Of a stretch of 64,000 nt of DNA, positions 32,891 through 41,853 are shown piece after piece. The notes under the pieces were generated by a model, which saw nothing but the letters and a program-made list of their open reading frames with translations, did no database searches and was not told the DNA's origin. The position numbers were made by a program, and so were the translations under genes. The DNA is from DAOTXR01 sp034435375. GTDB taxonomy: Bacteria; Chloroflexota; Anaerolineae; Aggregatilineales; UBA3940. Position 1 is the first letter of the stretch, and each line of letters starts with the position of its first letter. Location: the NCBI GenBank assembly GCA_034435375.1, contig DAOTXR010000073.1, positions 62,001-126,000 on the forward strand, read 5' to 3'.

Positions 32891-34210
32891 TCAATAGCCG
32901 TAGGCTTGCAGCACGTCGCTCAGGACATAAACGCGGCGACTGTGGGCCACGAGCTGGTACAGCAGGTCAGGGCGGCTGTTGACGGCTACCCGCACCTGCT
33001 CCAGACCCGTAGACAATTCCAGCCCGCTCAGCGAGACCACCCCAGCGTCAAAGTCTTTGACGATCGTCCAGGCGATGCCATCACCGATAGCCAGTGGGTT
33101 GGCCAGCAGGCCATTCAGCGAGTGCCACGCCAACTGGCCGCTGAGAGCCTCCAAACCAATCAGGCCCGGCCTGAAGCCCAGCTCAACCGTAGGGGCCGGA
33201 GCCAGGACCACCAGCCCATCCGCTGCCACTGCTCCGGCTTCCGGGTCTGCGTTAAAGCTCACTTCCCAGCCCACTGCCCCGGTGATCGGGTCGAGCGCCA
33301 CCACCCCAGCGACGCCGAGGGCAAACAAGCTGTTCCGATCCAGCACGATCCGATCAGAGCGGCCTCCCTCCATATCAGACCACTGCCAGAGCAGGTCGCC
33401 AGTGCGCAGATCGTGACAGGCTACGCCACCGCCTTGGGGACCGTCGAGCAGCACATACAGGCGGGTGCCAGTGTGGAGGATCTGCGCATAGCCGAAACGT
33501 TCGTCCTCGGCAGGGCGCACCTCCCACAGTCGCCGGCCCGTCATCAGTTCGTAGGCTGCCAACGTATTGTCCTCGAAGCCATGCGGCCACATGCCGACGA
33601 TTGCCGCGCCGGTGGAGAGCGCCGCGCTGTAGAAGCGTTGGTCGGCGATCTCCGGCAGCGACCACAGTTCCTGAGCCTGAGGGCCAAACACGATCAGGCG
33701 CGCCCGCGAGCCAGCCAGGCCGGTGGAGGGATCAGGGCTGATCTCACGGCTGGCAACGACGGCAACCTGGCCGTCGGTATAGACCTCGCCCAGGGTTTCG
33801 CCCTCAAGGATGCCCTGCCACAGGAAGGCGCTGGCCTCAACCCGCCCGCTCGAAGCGTCCAGCCATACAAAGCGCCCATCAGAGACCAACACGGCCAGCC
33901 GGTTGCCTGTGGCTGCCAGCGCTGTAGGCTGTGCGACCTCGCCCCACTGCCAGAGCAGGCGTGTGGCAGCTACGCCCTGCACTGGCGGTGTGGGGGCGAC
34001 GATGGGCACAGCCGTGGGGGTCGAAGTAGCGGGCAGCGGCGTTGGCGAAGCCGCCTGAGTGGGAGTGAGCAATGCGGGTGTGGCCACGGGGAGCGTCACC
34101 AGAAGAGGGTTGGCTTCCTGGGTGGGGATAGTCATGTCGCAAGCCGCCAGCAGGATGGCCGACGCTGTCAACAACCCGAAGGCGAAGCGGGAGAAGCCGT
34201 GGTCGGTCAT
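32891..34210 (-). CDS. Lipoprotein with PQQ-type beta-propeller repeats
   Basis: A 439-residue exported protein. The signal peptide ends in a lipobox (ILLAAC, Cys24), followed by a Thr/Pro-rich linker and a domain of repeats with tryptophan-docking character: LLWQWGEVAQPTALA, RRLWEVRPAEDERFG, DLRTGDLLWQWSDMEGG, DPITGAVGWEVSFN and ALSGQLAWHSLNG. This is the PQQ-like propeller pattern of surface proteins and BamB-like scaffolds; no quinone-enzyme residues are visible. I take the ATG at 34210 because TATAAT sits seven bases before it; the upstream extension of the frame is unlikely. Confidence 0.8.
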   Translation of the reverse strand: MTDHGFSRFAFGLLTASAILLAACDMTIPTQEANPLLVTLPVATPALLTPTQAASPTPLPATSTPTAVPIVAPTPPVQGVAATRLLWQWGEVAQPTALAATGNRLAVLVSDGRFVWLDASSGRVEASAFLWQGILEGETLGEVYTDGQVAVVASREISPDPSTGLAGSRARLIVFGPQAQELWSLPEIADQRFYSAALSTGAAIVGMWPHGFEDNTLAAYELMTGRRLWEVRPAEDERFGYAQILHTGTRLYVLLDGPQGGGVACHDLRTGDLLWQWSDMEGGRSDRIVLDRNSLFALGVAGVVALDPITGAVGWEVSFNADPEAGAVAADGLVVLAPAPTVELGFRPGLIGLEALSGQLAWHSLNGLLANPLAIGDGIAWTIVKDFDAGVVSLSGLELSTGLEQVRVAVNSRPDLLYQLVAHSRRVYVLSDVLQAYGY

Positions 34211-34217
34211 GGGCACC

Positions 34218-34246
34218 ATTATAGTGAGTCGGGGCGCGGCTGAAAA
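34218..34246 (-). promoter_or_regulatory. Promoter for a probable leaderless mRNA (PQQ lipoprotein)
   Basis: TTTTCA (34246-34241), a 17-base spacer and TATAAT (34223-34218), followed by seven bases and the ATG at 34210. No ribosome binding site can fit. Confidence 0.55.
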
Positions 34247-34277
34247 CTGGGCGCAGCCTTTCTGCTTCGAATTCACA

Positions 34278-34934
34278 TCAAGTCCCCGATTTGCCTGTGT
34301 CGGCCTCACCCCTGTGCCAGCTAGCGAGGAAGGCAAGCAGGGCGCAGAAGTTCGGCTCGCGGTAGCCAACGTGCAGAGAGTCTGCGGGGGGAACCTCGGC
34401 CAGGGTCAGCATCGAGCCGTCTGGAATAAAGATGGCATTGTACCCACCGCCGAGCGGGTTATCCGGCGTTGGCGCGAGCCAATCCGGCTGGCCTGCTGTC
34501 CACCGTTCGCGGGACGACACCTGCCCATCGAGGGCTGTCACCCATGTCTGCGAATCTCCCTCAGGGGTGGCCCAGGCCACCGCCGAAACGATCGTTGCCC
34601 GGCGGCTGGCAGCTCCCACCAGCGCTCGCAGGATTCCAATCCGCCCATGCTCTGCGAGGTAAGTTCCAGCTCGCACCCCTGGCTGCCCTCCCAGCGCCTC
34701 GACGTGAAAGGTGGTATCCTCCGTGACGATCGGCACCCCTAGCCGCCTGGCGAGTTGCCGGGCGCCATTTTCGGCAATACTGGCCGCCGTATTGCCCTGC
34801 TCGACGTAGTGCGCCCGGTCGCCGTAGCGCTCCTGTGCGCTGACCAGGCAGAAAGGGACCATCAGCTGGTCAATCACAAAAGCCAGTTGGGACAGCTTGG
34901 CCGGATTGCTGGTAGCAAAGATAAGCTCGTGCAT
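34278..34934 (-). CDS. rdgB: Non-canonical purine NTP pyrophosphatase (Ham1/RdgB family)
   Basis: A 218-residue Ham1-like protein: ELIFATSNPAKLSQL (the S/TN..K motif for the nucleotide), VTEDTTFHVEALGGQPGVRAG (corresponding to ADDSGL..ALGG.PGV) and GGGYNAIFIPDG. It would hydrolyse ITP, XTP or related non-standard nucleotides. The acidic active-site segment is somewhat divergent (EDTTF instead of DDSGL), so the exact substrate is uncertain. I choose the ATG at 34934; another at 34943 is possible, and the long upstream frame runs through the ABC importer terminator. Confidence 0.8.
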   Translation of the reverse strand: MHELIFATSNPAKLSQLAFVIDQLMVPFCLVSAQERYGDRAHYVEQGNTAASIAENGARQLARRLGVPIVTEDTTFHVEALGGQPGVRAGTYLAEHGRIGILRALVGAASRRATIVSAVAWATPEGDSQTWVTALDGQVSSRERWTAGQPDWLAPTPDNPLGGGYNAIFIPDGSMLTLAEVPPADSLHVGYREPNFCALLAFLASWHRGEADTGKSGT

Positions 34935-34986
34935 CAGGCACATCCCTGAGAAAAGGGGCTGCCAGCCCTGCTCCCCCATTATAAGC

Positions 34987-35015
34987 AAAAGAGCCTGGTC
35001 GCGCCGACCAGGCTC
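34987..35015 (-). terminator. Terminator of the oligopeptide ABC importer operon
   Basis: On the minus strand GAGCCTGGTCG and CGACCAGGCTC form a perfect 11-bp stem with a three-base loop, followed by TTTTGCTT. Confidence 0.85.
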
Positions 35016-35055
35016 ATGCCCCCGAAGGGGACACAGCAACATGCTTCTCCAGCCG

Positions 35056-36054
35056 TCAGACCTTGTAGCAGGCCACATAGTGGCCGCCACCTTTGTCCTC
35101 CAGCGGCGGATGTGGGTTATCGCGGCAGAAGTTGTCGGCAATCGGGCAGCGAGCGTAGAAGCGGCACATCGGCGGCGGGTCGATGGGCTTGCTAATGCCA
35201 CCCTTGATCTCAATCGGATCGCGGCCCAGGCGTGGGTCGGGGACCGGAGTCGCGGCCAACAGCGCCTTGGTGTAGGGGTGCAGGGGGTTGGCCAGTATCT
35301 CCTCGGTCTCGGCTTTCTCGACCATCTTGCCCAGGTACATCACGGCCACGTTCTGGGTCATATATCGAGCTACAGCCAGGTCGTGGGTGATGTAAAGGTA
35401 GCTCACGCCATAGCGATCAGCCAGATCGGCCATGAGTTGCATCACGCCGATGCGGATCGACACATCGAGCATGGAGGTTGGTTCATCAGCGACGATGAAC
35501 TGCGGATCGACGATCAGGGCGCGGGCAATGGCAACGCGCTGGCGCTGCCCACCGGAAAGCTCGTGGGGGAAACGGAACATGAAGGTTTCGGCGGGCGTCA
35601 GGCCAACGACGTTCAGCAGGTCAGCAACCTTCTCTTGGCGCTCGGCCAGCGTGCCGATGTTCTGAACCACCAGAGGCTCCGAGATGGTGTCGAAGATAGT
35701 ACGGCGGGGATTGAGCGACTCGTAGGGGTCCTGGAAGATCATCTGAACACGGCGGCGGAAGACTTTGAGCGCTGCGCCTCTGCGGTGCGCGATGTCCTCC
35801 AGTTCGCCCTTCTCGCCGGAGAGCAGGATGCGTCCCGAAGTCGGCTCGTACAGCCGGACCATCAGTTTACCCGTTGTGGTCTTGCCGCAACCCGACTCGC
35901 CCACCAGCCCCAGGCTCTTGCCAGGCATGATCTCGAAGCTGATGTCATCCACCGCATGGATCTGCCCCTTGACCGTCGAGAACAGGCTCGTGGTGAGGGG
36001 GAAGTACTTAACCAGGTTTTCAACCTTGACAAGAGGTTGGCCGTTTGATTCCAT
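35056..36054 (-). CDS. Oligopeptide ABC importer ATP-binding protein (DppF/OppF-like)
   Basis: A 332-residue ATPase. Walker A is GLVGESGCGKTTTGK, the signature is ELSGGQRQRVAIARALI, and Walker B is FIVADEPTSMLD. The C terminus has the oligopeptide-type extension with a four-cysteine-like CRFYARCPIADNFCRDNPHPP, which in this subfamily binds an iron-sulphur cluster. Last gene of a five-gene operon; it starts two bases after the previous stop. It energises uptake of peptides or similar solutes together with the second ATPase. Confidence 0.93.
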   Translation of the reverse strand: MESNGQPLVKVENLVKYFPLTTSLFSTVKGQIHAVDDISFEIMPGKSLGLVGESGCGKTTTGKLMVRLYEPTSGRILLSGEKGELEDIAHRRGAALKVFRRRVQMIFQDPYESLNPRRTIFDTISEPLVVQNIGTLAERQEKVADLLNVVGLTPAETFMFRFPHELSGGQRQRVAIARALIVDPQFIVADEPTSMLDVSIRIGVMQLMADLADRYGVSYLYITHDLAVARYMTQNVAVMYLGKMVEKAETEEILANPLHPYTKALLAATPVPDPRLGRDPIEIKGGISKPIDPPPMCRFYARCPIADNFCRDNPHPPLEDKGGGHYVACYKV

Positions 36055-36056
36055 GG

Positions 36057-37052
36057 CTACGCTTCCAATTCTTGTTCTTGTGCAGTCTGTTCAAGCGGAT
36101 TCCAACAAGCAGCCCAGTGGTTGTTGCCATAGTCCTCAAAGGGCGGCGGTTCCTGGCTGCAAATATCGAGAGCACGCCAGCAACGGGGATGGAACCGGCA
36201 GCCAGAAGGTGGGCTGATCAGATTGGGAGGTTCGCCTGGCAGCGGCTCAAGCTTTTGTCGTCGCCCCTTGATGCTGGGGAACGAACTCATCAAGGCAAAG
36301 GTGTAAGGATGCAGAGGACGTTCGAAGATCTCAACCGAGTCGGCCATTTCCGACATCTGTCCGGCGTACATTACACCAATGCGGTTGCTGACCTCGGCGA
36401 TCACCGCGATGTCGTGCGAGATGTAGATCATGCTCATGCCCAACTTGGCCTGAACCTCTTCCAGTTGTCGCAGCACACGGTCTTGAACGATCACATCGAG
36501 AGCGGTGGTCGGCTCGTCGGCGATGATCAGGTCAGGGTTACAGGAGAGGGCCATGGCGATCACGGCACGCTGGCGCATGCCGCCACTGAACTCGTGCGGA
36601 TAACGGTCCATCAGGGCAGGGTCCAGCCCCACCAGGTCGAAAAGCTCAGCCACGCGGGCCCGGGCCTGTTCGTTGGTCATCACACCGATGTGGAGTTCCA
36701 GAGCCTCGATGATCTGGTCGCCCACTCTATAGACCGGGTTCAGCGAGTTCATGGCAGCCTGGAAAACCATCGAAATGCGCTTCCAGCGGAACTTGCGCAT
36801 CTCTTCCTCGGACAGCGCCAACAGGTCTGTGCCGTCCATCCAGATATGACCGCCCAAAATCTTAGCGTTATCGGGCAGCAGGCGCAGCAGAGTGAGAGCG
36901 ATGGAGGTCTTGCCACACCCCGACTCTCCCACCAAGCCCAACGAGTCGCCTTCGGCCAGGGTGAAGGAGACATTATCGACTGCTCTGACATCCCCGGCAC
37001 GGGTAGTGAAATGCATGGTCAGGTTTTCGACTTGTAAGAGAGGCTTTCCCAC
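36057..37052 (-). CDS. Oligopeptide ABC importer ATP-binding protein (DppD/OppD-like)
   Basis: A 331-residue ATPase with Walker A GLVGESGCGKTSIALT, signature FSGGMRQRAVIAMALS and Walker B LIIADEPTTALD. The C-terminal CRFHPRCWRALDICSQEPPP is the cysteine-containing oligopeptide-transporter extension. It pairs with the downstream ATPase. The gene order of substrate-binding protein, two permeases and two ATPases is the standard Dpp/Opp layout; substrate specificity is not predictable from the ATPases. Confidence 0.93.
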   Translation of the reverse strand: MGKPLLQVENLTMHFTTRAGDVRAVDNVSFTLAEGDSLGLVGESGCGKTSIALTLLRLLPDNAKILGGHIWMDGTDLLALSEEEMRKFRWKRISMVFQAAMNSLNPVYRVGDQIIEALELHIGVMTNEQARARVAELFDLVGLDPALMDRYPHEFSGGMRQRAVIAMALSCNPDLIIADEPTTALDVIVQDRVLRQLEEVQAKLGMSMIYISHDIAVIAEVSNRIGVMYAGQMSEMADSVEIFERPLHPYTFALMSSFPSIKGRRQKLEPLPGEPPNLISPPSGCRFHPRCWRALDICSQEPPPFEDYGNNHWAACWNPLEQTAQEQELEA

Positions 37053-37139
37053 GTCCAGGACTCCCTAATAGACTGTTGGTTAGCGTATAAATGTAATGTG
37101 GCCCATCCCTTCAAAGCCGGGTGGGCCAAGCGTCTCCGT

Positions 37140-38117
37140 TTAGCGTCTGCGCAGGCGCGGGTTGACGATCTCGTCCAGGGCGCGCCCGACCAAGTAGAAA
37201 GCAGCGCACAGCGACGTGATCGCCAAGCTGGCCGGGAAGATCAGCCACCACTTCTGGATGTCAAGCAGGTAACCTGCCGTATTGGTGGTGTGGATCATCA
37301 GGCCCCACGACATGCGGATGTTCATCAGGCCAAAGAACGACAGCACCGCCTCAGAGAAGATAGCACCAGTGACGCTGAACATCATATACAGGAACGACAG
37401 CGGCAGCAGGTTGGGGATGATGTGACGCACAATGATGTGCCAATCGCCGCCTCCGGCCACCCGCGCCGCCTCAATGTAGGCCCGCACCTTGACCGTCAGA
37501 GCCTGTGATTTGATGACGATGGCCGTGCCTCCAAAGCCCGACAGCAGGCCAAGCAGGACCGCCAGGTGGACCAGTTTCAGGTCGACCAGGGTGGAGAACA
37601 CGATCAGGATCGTGATCACAGGCGTCATGATGACGATGTCAGCGAGACGCATCAGGAGTGTGTCTATCACGCCGCCGAAGTAGGCGGTGATAGCCCCCAC
37701 CAGCGTAGCAATCACGACCGTCACCAGGGCTGCCGTCATCCCCAGCGCAAACTCCGAGGCTGTGCTGAACATCAGTTGGCTCAGCACATCGCGCCCCAGG
37801 GGATCGGTGCCCAGCAGGTGCGCGGCTGAAGGGGCTGCGGGCTGCTGCTGCTGGGTGAAGTCGTAGCCGACGATAGGGTCATAGATGTTGGGGTCCCACA
37901 CAAAGCGGATCAAGATGGGATAGGCCACGGCCATCAGGGCGAACAACACAATGATCGCCAGGCCGATCAGCCCGATCTTGTTCTCGGCGAACAGCGCGGC
38001 GCTCTGTTTGAAGCCTCGCCAAGCCAACTGGAGACGGATGCGCCACAGTGTGAATTGAGATGGAGCCAGCACTGCGTCGGCAGCCCTGGCAGGGGCAAAA
38101 TCGGTTTGTTGAGTCAT
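37140..38117 (-). CDS. Oligopeptide ABC importer permease (DppC/OppC-like)
   Basis: A 325-residue permease with six helices, an N-terminal extension (1-40) and the OppC-type EAA loop VKVRAYIEAARVAGGGDWHIIVRHIIPNLLP, which docks onto the ATPases. HLLGTDPLGRDVLSQLMFS near residue 110 is the OppC-family region before the conserved membrane domain. It follows the other permease after 19 bases. An inverted repeat (GGCCCA/TGGGCC, near 37100) lies between this gene and the next ATPase. Confidence 0.93.
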   Translation of the reverse strand: MTQQTDFAPARAADAVLAPSQFTLWRIRLQLAWRGFKQSAALFAENKIGLIGLAIIVLFALMAVAYPILIRFVWDPNIYDPIVGYDFTQQQQPAAPSAAHLLGTDPLGRDVLSQLMFSTASEFALGMTAALVTVVIATLVGAITAYFGGVIDTLLMRLADIVIMTPVITILIVFSTLVDLKLVHLAVLLGLLSGFGGTAIVIKSQALTVKVRAYIEAARVAGGGDWHIIVRHIIPNLLPLSFLYMMFSVTGAIFSEAVLSFFGLMNIRMSWGLMIHTTNTAGYLLDIQKWWLIFPASLAITSLCAAFYLVGRALDEIVNPRLRRR

Positions 38118-38136
38118 AGCTCACTCTCCGTCCCGG

Positions 38137-39300
38137 CTACGCATACCGGATGCGTGGGTCGAGGTAGGCATACAGGATGTCAGCGACCAGGTGGCCCGTG
38201 AGAGCCAGCACACCGGTGAACACCAGACAACCGACAGCCATGGGGATATCTTCAGTCTGTGCGGCAGTCAGCAACGTCAGTCCCATACCTGGCCACGAGA
38301 AGACCGTCTCGGTGATGATGCCGCCATCCAGCACAAAAGCCACGCTAAAGACGAAGGCCGTGATGACCGGCAACATGGCATTGCGGGCTGCATGTTTGTC
38401 GCGTACCGTGCGCTCCGGCAGGCCCTTCGCGCGTGCGGTGAGGATGTAGTCCTCGCGCAGCGTTTCAAGCATACTGTTGCGGGTGAGCAGCATCTGCCCA
38501 GCGAAATTGACCAGCGTCAGGGTCATGATGGGCAGAACCATGTGTCTCAGGATGTCCAGGGCATAGAGACCCACGCCGCCGGAGAAGAACATCCAGTAGA
38601 CCAAGGCTGCCAGCACTATCACCAGAAAGCCAAGCCACATGGCGCGAGGGCGCTTGATGGGGTCGAGGCGGCGTGTGAAAACTGTCCACACCAGCAACGC
38701 CAGCCCTCCCAACAGACCTGTGACCAACAGCCGCAAAAAGACGGCATTGGCGGTGACGCCCTCTGGCACACCGCGCCACAGCACCGGGTCGATGAACTTG
38801 CCAATGGGCAGCACACCCAGCCAGTACGCGAAGATAAACGTCATCATCAACCCGAACCAGGGGTAGAACACAGTGTACAGCCCTACGCCGCCGATGGTGG
38901 CAGCATACTCGATCAGCCCGCCGCGTTTCCAGGCCAGAATCTTTCCGGTCAAGAAGCCCACATAGAAGGACACAATCGCGGCAGTGAGGAACAGCGTGAC
39001 CGTGCGTGGCGCGCGCTCAGCGATCACATCCAGCACCTGGCGAGGGTAATTCGAAAAGGAGATGCCGAAGTCCCCTTGAATGGCCTGGGACATCCAGATG
39101 ACGTAGCGTTCATAGACGGGTTTATCCAGCCCCAGCTGCGCCCGCAGAACTTGGCGCTGTTCGGCAGTCAGCCTGGGATCGCTGAGAAAGGCGTTTCCGA
39201 AGTCACCGGGTTGGGCATCCAACAGGAAAAACACAGTCGTGAGGAACAAAAAGAAGGTCAGCACATTCTGTAACAGGCGCCCGGCGAGATAGCGTCTCAT
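38137..39300 (-). CDS. Oligopeptide ABC importer permease (DppB/OppB-like)
   Basis: A 387-residue permease. The N-terminal RRYLAGRLLQNVLTFFLFLTTVFFLL is the first helix; the EAA loop reads MLETLREDYILTARAKGLPERTVRDKHAARNAMLP. I choose the ATG at 39300 (MRRYLAG), which removes an unlikely 19-residue extension. It is separated from the binding-protein gene by 122 bases with two hairpins, so it may be transcribed less than that gene. Length is larger than usual (about 310-340) owing to an insertion near residues 200-260. Confidence 0.92.
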   Translation of the reverse strand: MRRYLAGRLLQNVLTFFLFLTTVFFLLDAQPGDFGNAFLSDPRLTAEQRQVLRAQLGLDKPVYERYVIWMSQAIQGDFGISFSNYPRQVLDVIAERAPRTVTLFLTAAIVSFYVGFLTGKILAWKRGGLIEYAATIGGVGLYTVFYPWFGLMMTFIFAYWLGVLPIGKFIDPVLWRGVPEGVTANAVFLRLLVTGLLGGLALLVWTVFTRRLDPIKRPRAMWLGFLVIVLAALVYWMFFSGGVGLYALDILRHMVLPIMTLTLVNFAGQMLLTRNSMLETLREDYILTARAKGLPERTVRDKHAARNAMLPVITAFVFSVAFVLDGGIITETVFSWPGMGLTLLTAAQTEDIPMAVGCLVFTGVLALTGHLVADILYAYLDPRIRYA

Positions 39301-39359
39301 AGTCTTTAACCTCCTCTTGTTATGAGAACGACCACACAGACTTTCAGGCGCTGCCAAAA

Positions 39360-39410
39360 CTGGGAGGGTAGGATCACCCCACCCTCCCAGATGCGTCAGC
39401 TCACTGACGC
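39360..39410 (-). terminator. Two hairpins between the binding-protein gene and the permease genes
   Basis: CTGGGAGGGT/ACCCTCCCAG (39360-39390, perfect 10-bp) and GCGTCA/TGACGC (39393-39410). Neither has a T-run, so partial termination or mRNA protection is the more likely role. Confidence 0.5.
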
Positions 39411-39422
39411 AGGCCGCTTACG

Positions 39423-41576
39423 TTACTTGATCTTGACATTGGTCTTGACCGAGTGCCCACCGAACTGCAGACCGCTCAGGGTCTGGGTGTAGGGATACTC
39501 CACCCGTGCACTGCGGTAGGCCTCGATGATGCCCGTGTCGAACAGAAGCACGTAGGGCACTTCTGTCGAGAGGAGGACCTGGAGGTTGTTCGCGATCTCC
39601 TTGCAGCTCTCGATGCTGTCGCAGGTCAACAGCGCCTCAGCAGCGGCATCAAACTCGGGGTTGACGTACCCACCGGCGTTGTTGCCATCCAACACAGCCT
39701 GCTCGCTGTTGAAGAAGTCGTTCAGGTAGTCGGGGAAGATGCCGAGGCTCCACCCCAGGATGTACATGTCGAAGTCCTGCTCAGTGAAGATGCGCGGCAC
39801 CAGGACGTTGAAGCCGGCCAGATTGGCGGTCACGGGGATGCCAAACTCGCGCAGCCAGGTCTCGATCCAGATGGCGAAGGTCGAGCGCAGCGGGTCATAG
39901 CCAGCGCTGGGGGCCCACAGGTTCAGATCGGGCACCGGCGTGCCATCGGGCATGATCAGACGTCCACCCTGGAGCACCTGACGGTTGTCGGCGTCCCAGG
40001 CGGGTTTCTGATCGTCCGTCCAGCTAAAGCCAGCCTGCTCCAGGATGGCGACGGCATAGTTGACGCGCTGTTCGCGGGTCATGCCCTGGCCCAGCTTGGG
40101 CACATCGCCGAAGTACCAGGCCGCATTGCCCTGGGGCACGAAGGTGTACAGCGGGAAGGCCACGCCCTGCAGGATCGTGCCGGTGACGAATTCCTTGTCG
40201 ATCAGCACGGCCACAGCCTGGCGGAAGGCGCAGTCGTTCATCGGGCGACGGCGGTTATTGAAGCTCAGGTAACGGAAACCGTTGACCGAGTTCTCAATCA
40301 CCGTGATGTTCGGATCGCCCTGGATCTGCTCCAGCAGACCACGTTGCAGGCCGAGCGGGTTCAGCACGAAGTCGATCTCACCGGCGCGCAGCGCCAGCAG
40401 AGCCGCGTCCTGCGAGCCGTAGTAGGTGAAGACGGCGGCGTCAACATGCGGGCCGACCTCATACTCAACTGCCACGTCGCCAGTGCCCTCGCCGTAGAGG
40501 ATGAACTCGGTGGCGTCGGTGCGCAGCTCTTTATAGGTGCCATCCACGTACTGAGTGATGATCGTGCCGGTGTCGAAGTAGTCGGGATTGGCGGAGTCCT
40601 CCACGAACGCGCCAGGCGACCAGGTCTTGAAGAGGAACGAACCGGCCAGCGGCTCCCCATCGGGGACGATGGCATACAGCATGTCCTGGGCCTCAGCCTG
40701 GGCTGCCGCCTTGTCCTCATCGCTGGCGTCAGCCGCCAGAGCCTCGATCGGGGCCAGCGCACCGGCCTCATCGATCTTGGCCTGCCAGAAGGCAGCGTTC
40801 AGGATCGGAGCCTGCAGTGTGCCGTACTCATGACGGGCCAGACCGGGCTTGGTGTGGTAGATGATCTTGACGGTATAGTCGTCAACAACTTCCATGCCCT
40901 CCAGATAGTTCCCGTCATACCAGGCGCCCCAACCACCGGCGATCAGGCCGAACTTCAGGACCGTGTTGGCGGTCCAGGCCACGTCATTGGCGGTGACAGG
41001 CGTGCCATCGCTCCAGAAGATGTCCTGGCGCAGCGGGATGTTGACCACCCACTTGCCACCCTCTTCGGTCAGCGGGTCGGGCATCGCAGCCGCGAGGCCG
41101 GGCACAAACTGGAAGGTGCGGTCGGCCAGACCGTAGAGGCCCAGGCGCGGCGGCAACATGTAGCTGTTCCACACCGTGTTGTCGGGGCCGTTGGCTGCGA
41201 AGTAGTTCGTGGTGGTGACATCCTCAAACACGCCCACACGGTAGACATTGCCGCCCGTCTCCTGTGCTACAGGGCTGGCAATGCGCGTCCCAGCGATGCG
41301 AACCGGGCGGACGGGCGCGGCCACACCGCTGGTGCGGGCTGCCTCGGGCAGCTCGGGCAGCGGATTGCAGGCCACCAAGCCCTCAGCCGCCAGCGGGCCT
41401 TCGGGGATCTCGGGACCGGCTCCCGGCTCGGGCGTGGCGGTCACGACGATCGTCTCCCCGGCAGGACCTTCAACCTCAACCGTCACCACGACCTGCTCAG
41501 GTTGCCCTGCGCAAGCAGCCATAAGAAGCCCAGTCAGGACCAGTACGACGAGTACTAGCCACTTGTTGTTCTTCAT
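39423..41576 (-). CDS. Oligopeptide ABC importer substrate-binding lipoprotein
   Basis: A 717-residue family-5 extracellular solute-binding protein. The signal peptide ends in a lipobox (LLMAAC, Cys22). The mature part shows the family pattern: WVVNIPLRQDIFWSDGTPVTANDVAWT, then REQRVNYAVAILEQAGF and NRRRPMNDCAFRQAVAVLIDK. It would sit outside the membrane and hand peptides or other solutes to the permeases. GAAGGAGAAG is a strong ribosome binding site. It is larger than most family-5 proteins (about 530-600), which may mean an extra domain. First gene of the operon. Confidence 0.93.
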   Translation of the reverse strand: MKNNKWLVLVVLVLTGLLMAACAGQPEQVVVTVEVEGPAGETIVVTATPEPGAGPEIPEGPLAAEGLVACNPLPELPEAARTSGVAAPVRPVRIAGTRIASPVAQETGGNVYRVGVFEDVTTTNYFAANGPDNTVWNSYMLPPRLGLYGLADRTFQFVPGLAAAMPDPLTEEGGKWVVNIPLRQDIFWSDGTPVTANDVAWTANTVLKFGLIAGGWGAWYDGNYLEGMEVVDDYTVKIIYHTKPGLARHEYGTLQAPILNAAFWQAKIDEAGALAPIEALAADASDEDKAAAQAEAQDMLYAIVPDGEPLAGSFLFKTWSPGAFVEDSANPDYFDTGTIITQYVDGTYKELRTDATEFILYGEGTGDVAVEYEVGPHVDAAVFTYYGSQDAALLALRAGEIDFVLNPLGLQRGLLEQIQGDPNITVIENSVNGFRYLSFNNRRRPMNDCAFRQAVAVLIDKEFVTGTILQGVAFPLYTFVPQGNAAWYFGDVPKLGQGMTREQRVNYAVAILEQAGFSWTDDQKPAWDADNRQVLQGGRLIMPDGTPVPDLNLWAPSAGYDPLRSTFAIWIETWLREFGIPVTANLAGFNVLVPRIFTEQDFDMYILGWSLGIFPDYLNDFFNSEQAVLDGNNAGGYVNPEFDAAAEALLTCDSIESCKEIANNLQVLLSTEVPYVLLFDTGIIEAYRSARVEYPYTQTLSGLQFGGHSVKTNVKIK

Positions 41577-41853
41577 CCGTTCTTCTCCTTCTTCCTTCCT
41601 GAAGTATGTGCGCGAATGCGCGATAGAGAAAGTGTTGGACGAATCGATCTACCGGAATCCTCCCCTAGACTCCTCCTTCTCTGATTGAGTGGGTCCAACG
41701 TTTTCCCCGTGGCACCCCTCCATGCTTGGCTTGAGGGATGATTACAAAGCGCCAAAGAGGGGTATATGAATATAATAAGCAGAACAAAACGAAATGTCAA
41801 AAAGAAAGTCACAGCAATAGGCTGGGATTAGTCATTATTGCGCATTTAGGCAA

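Noticed and set aside
32906..34243. A 445-codon plus-strand frame opposite the PQQ lipoprotein gene
   Set aside because: Antisense shadow; low-complexity His/Gln/Arg content.
34978..34983. Minus-strand TATAAT inside the importer terminator as the rdgB promoter
   Set aside because: No -35 is found at normal spacing and it lies in the terminator tail; TATAAT-like strings are common in T-rich tails.
39453..41558. A 701-codon open frame on the plus strand opposite the substrate-binding protein gene
   Set aside because: It is antisense to a well-supported family-5 binding protein; long antisense frames are expected in GC-rich genes, and its translation is rich in His/Gln/Arg without any known motif.
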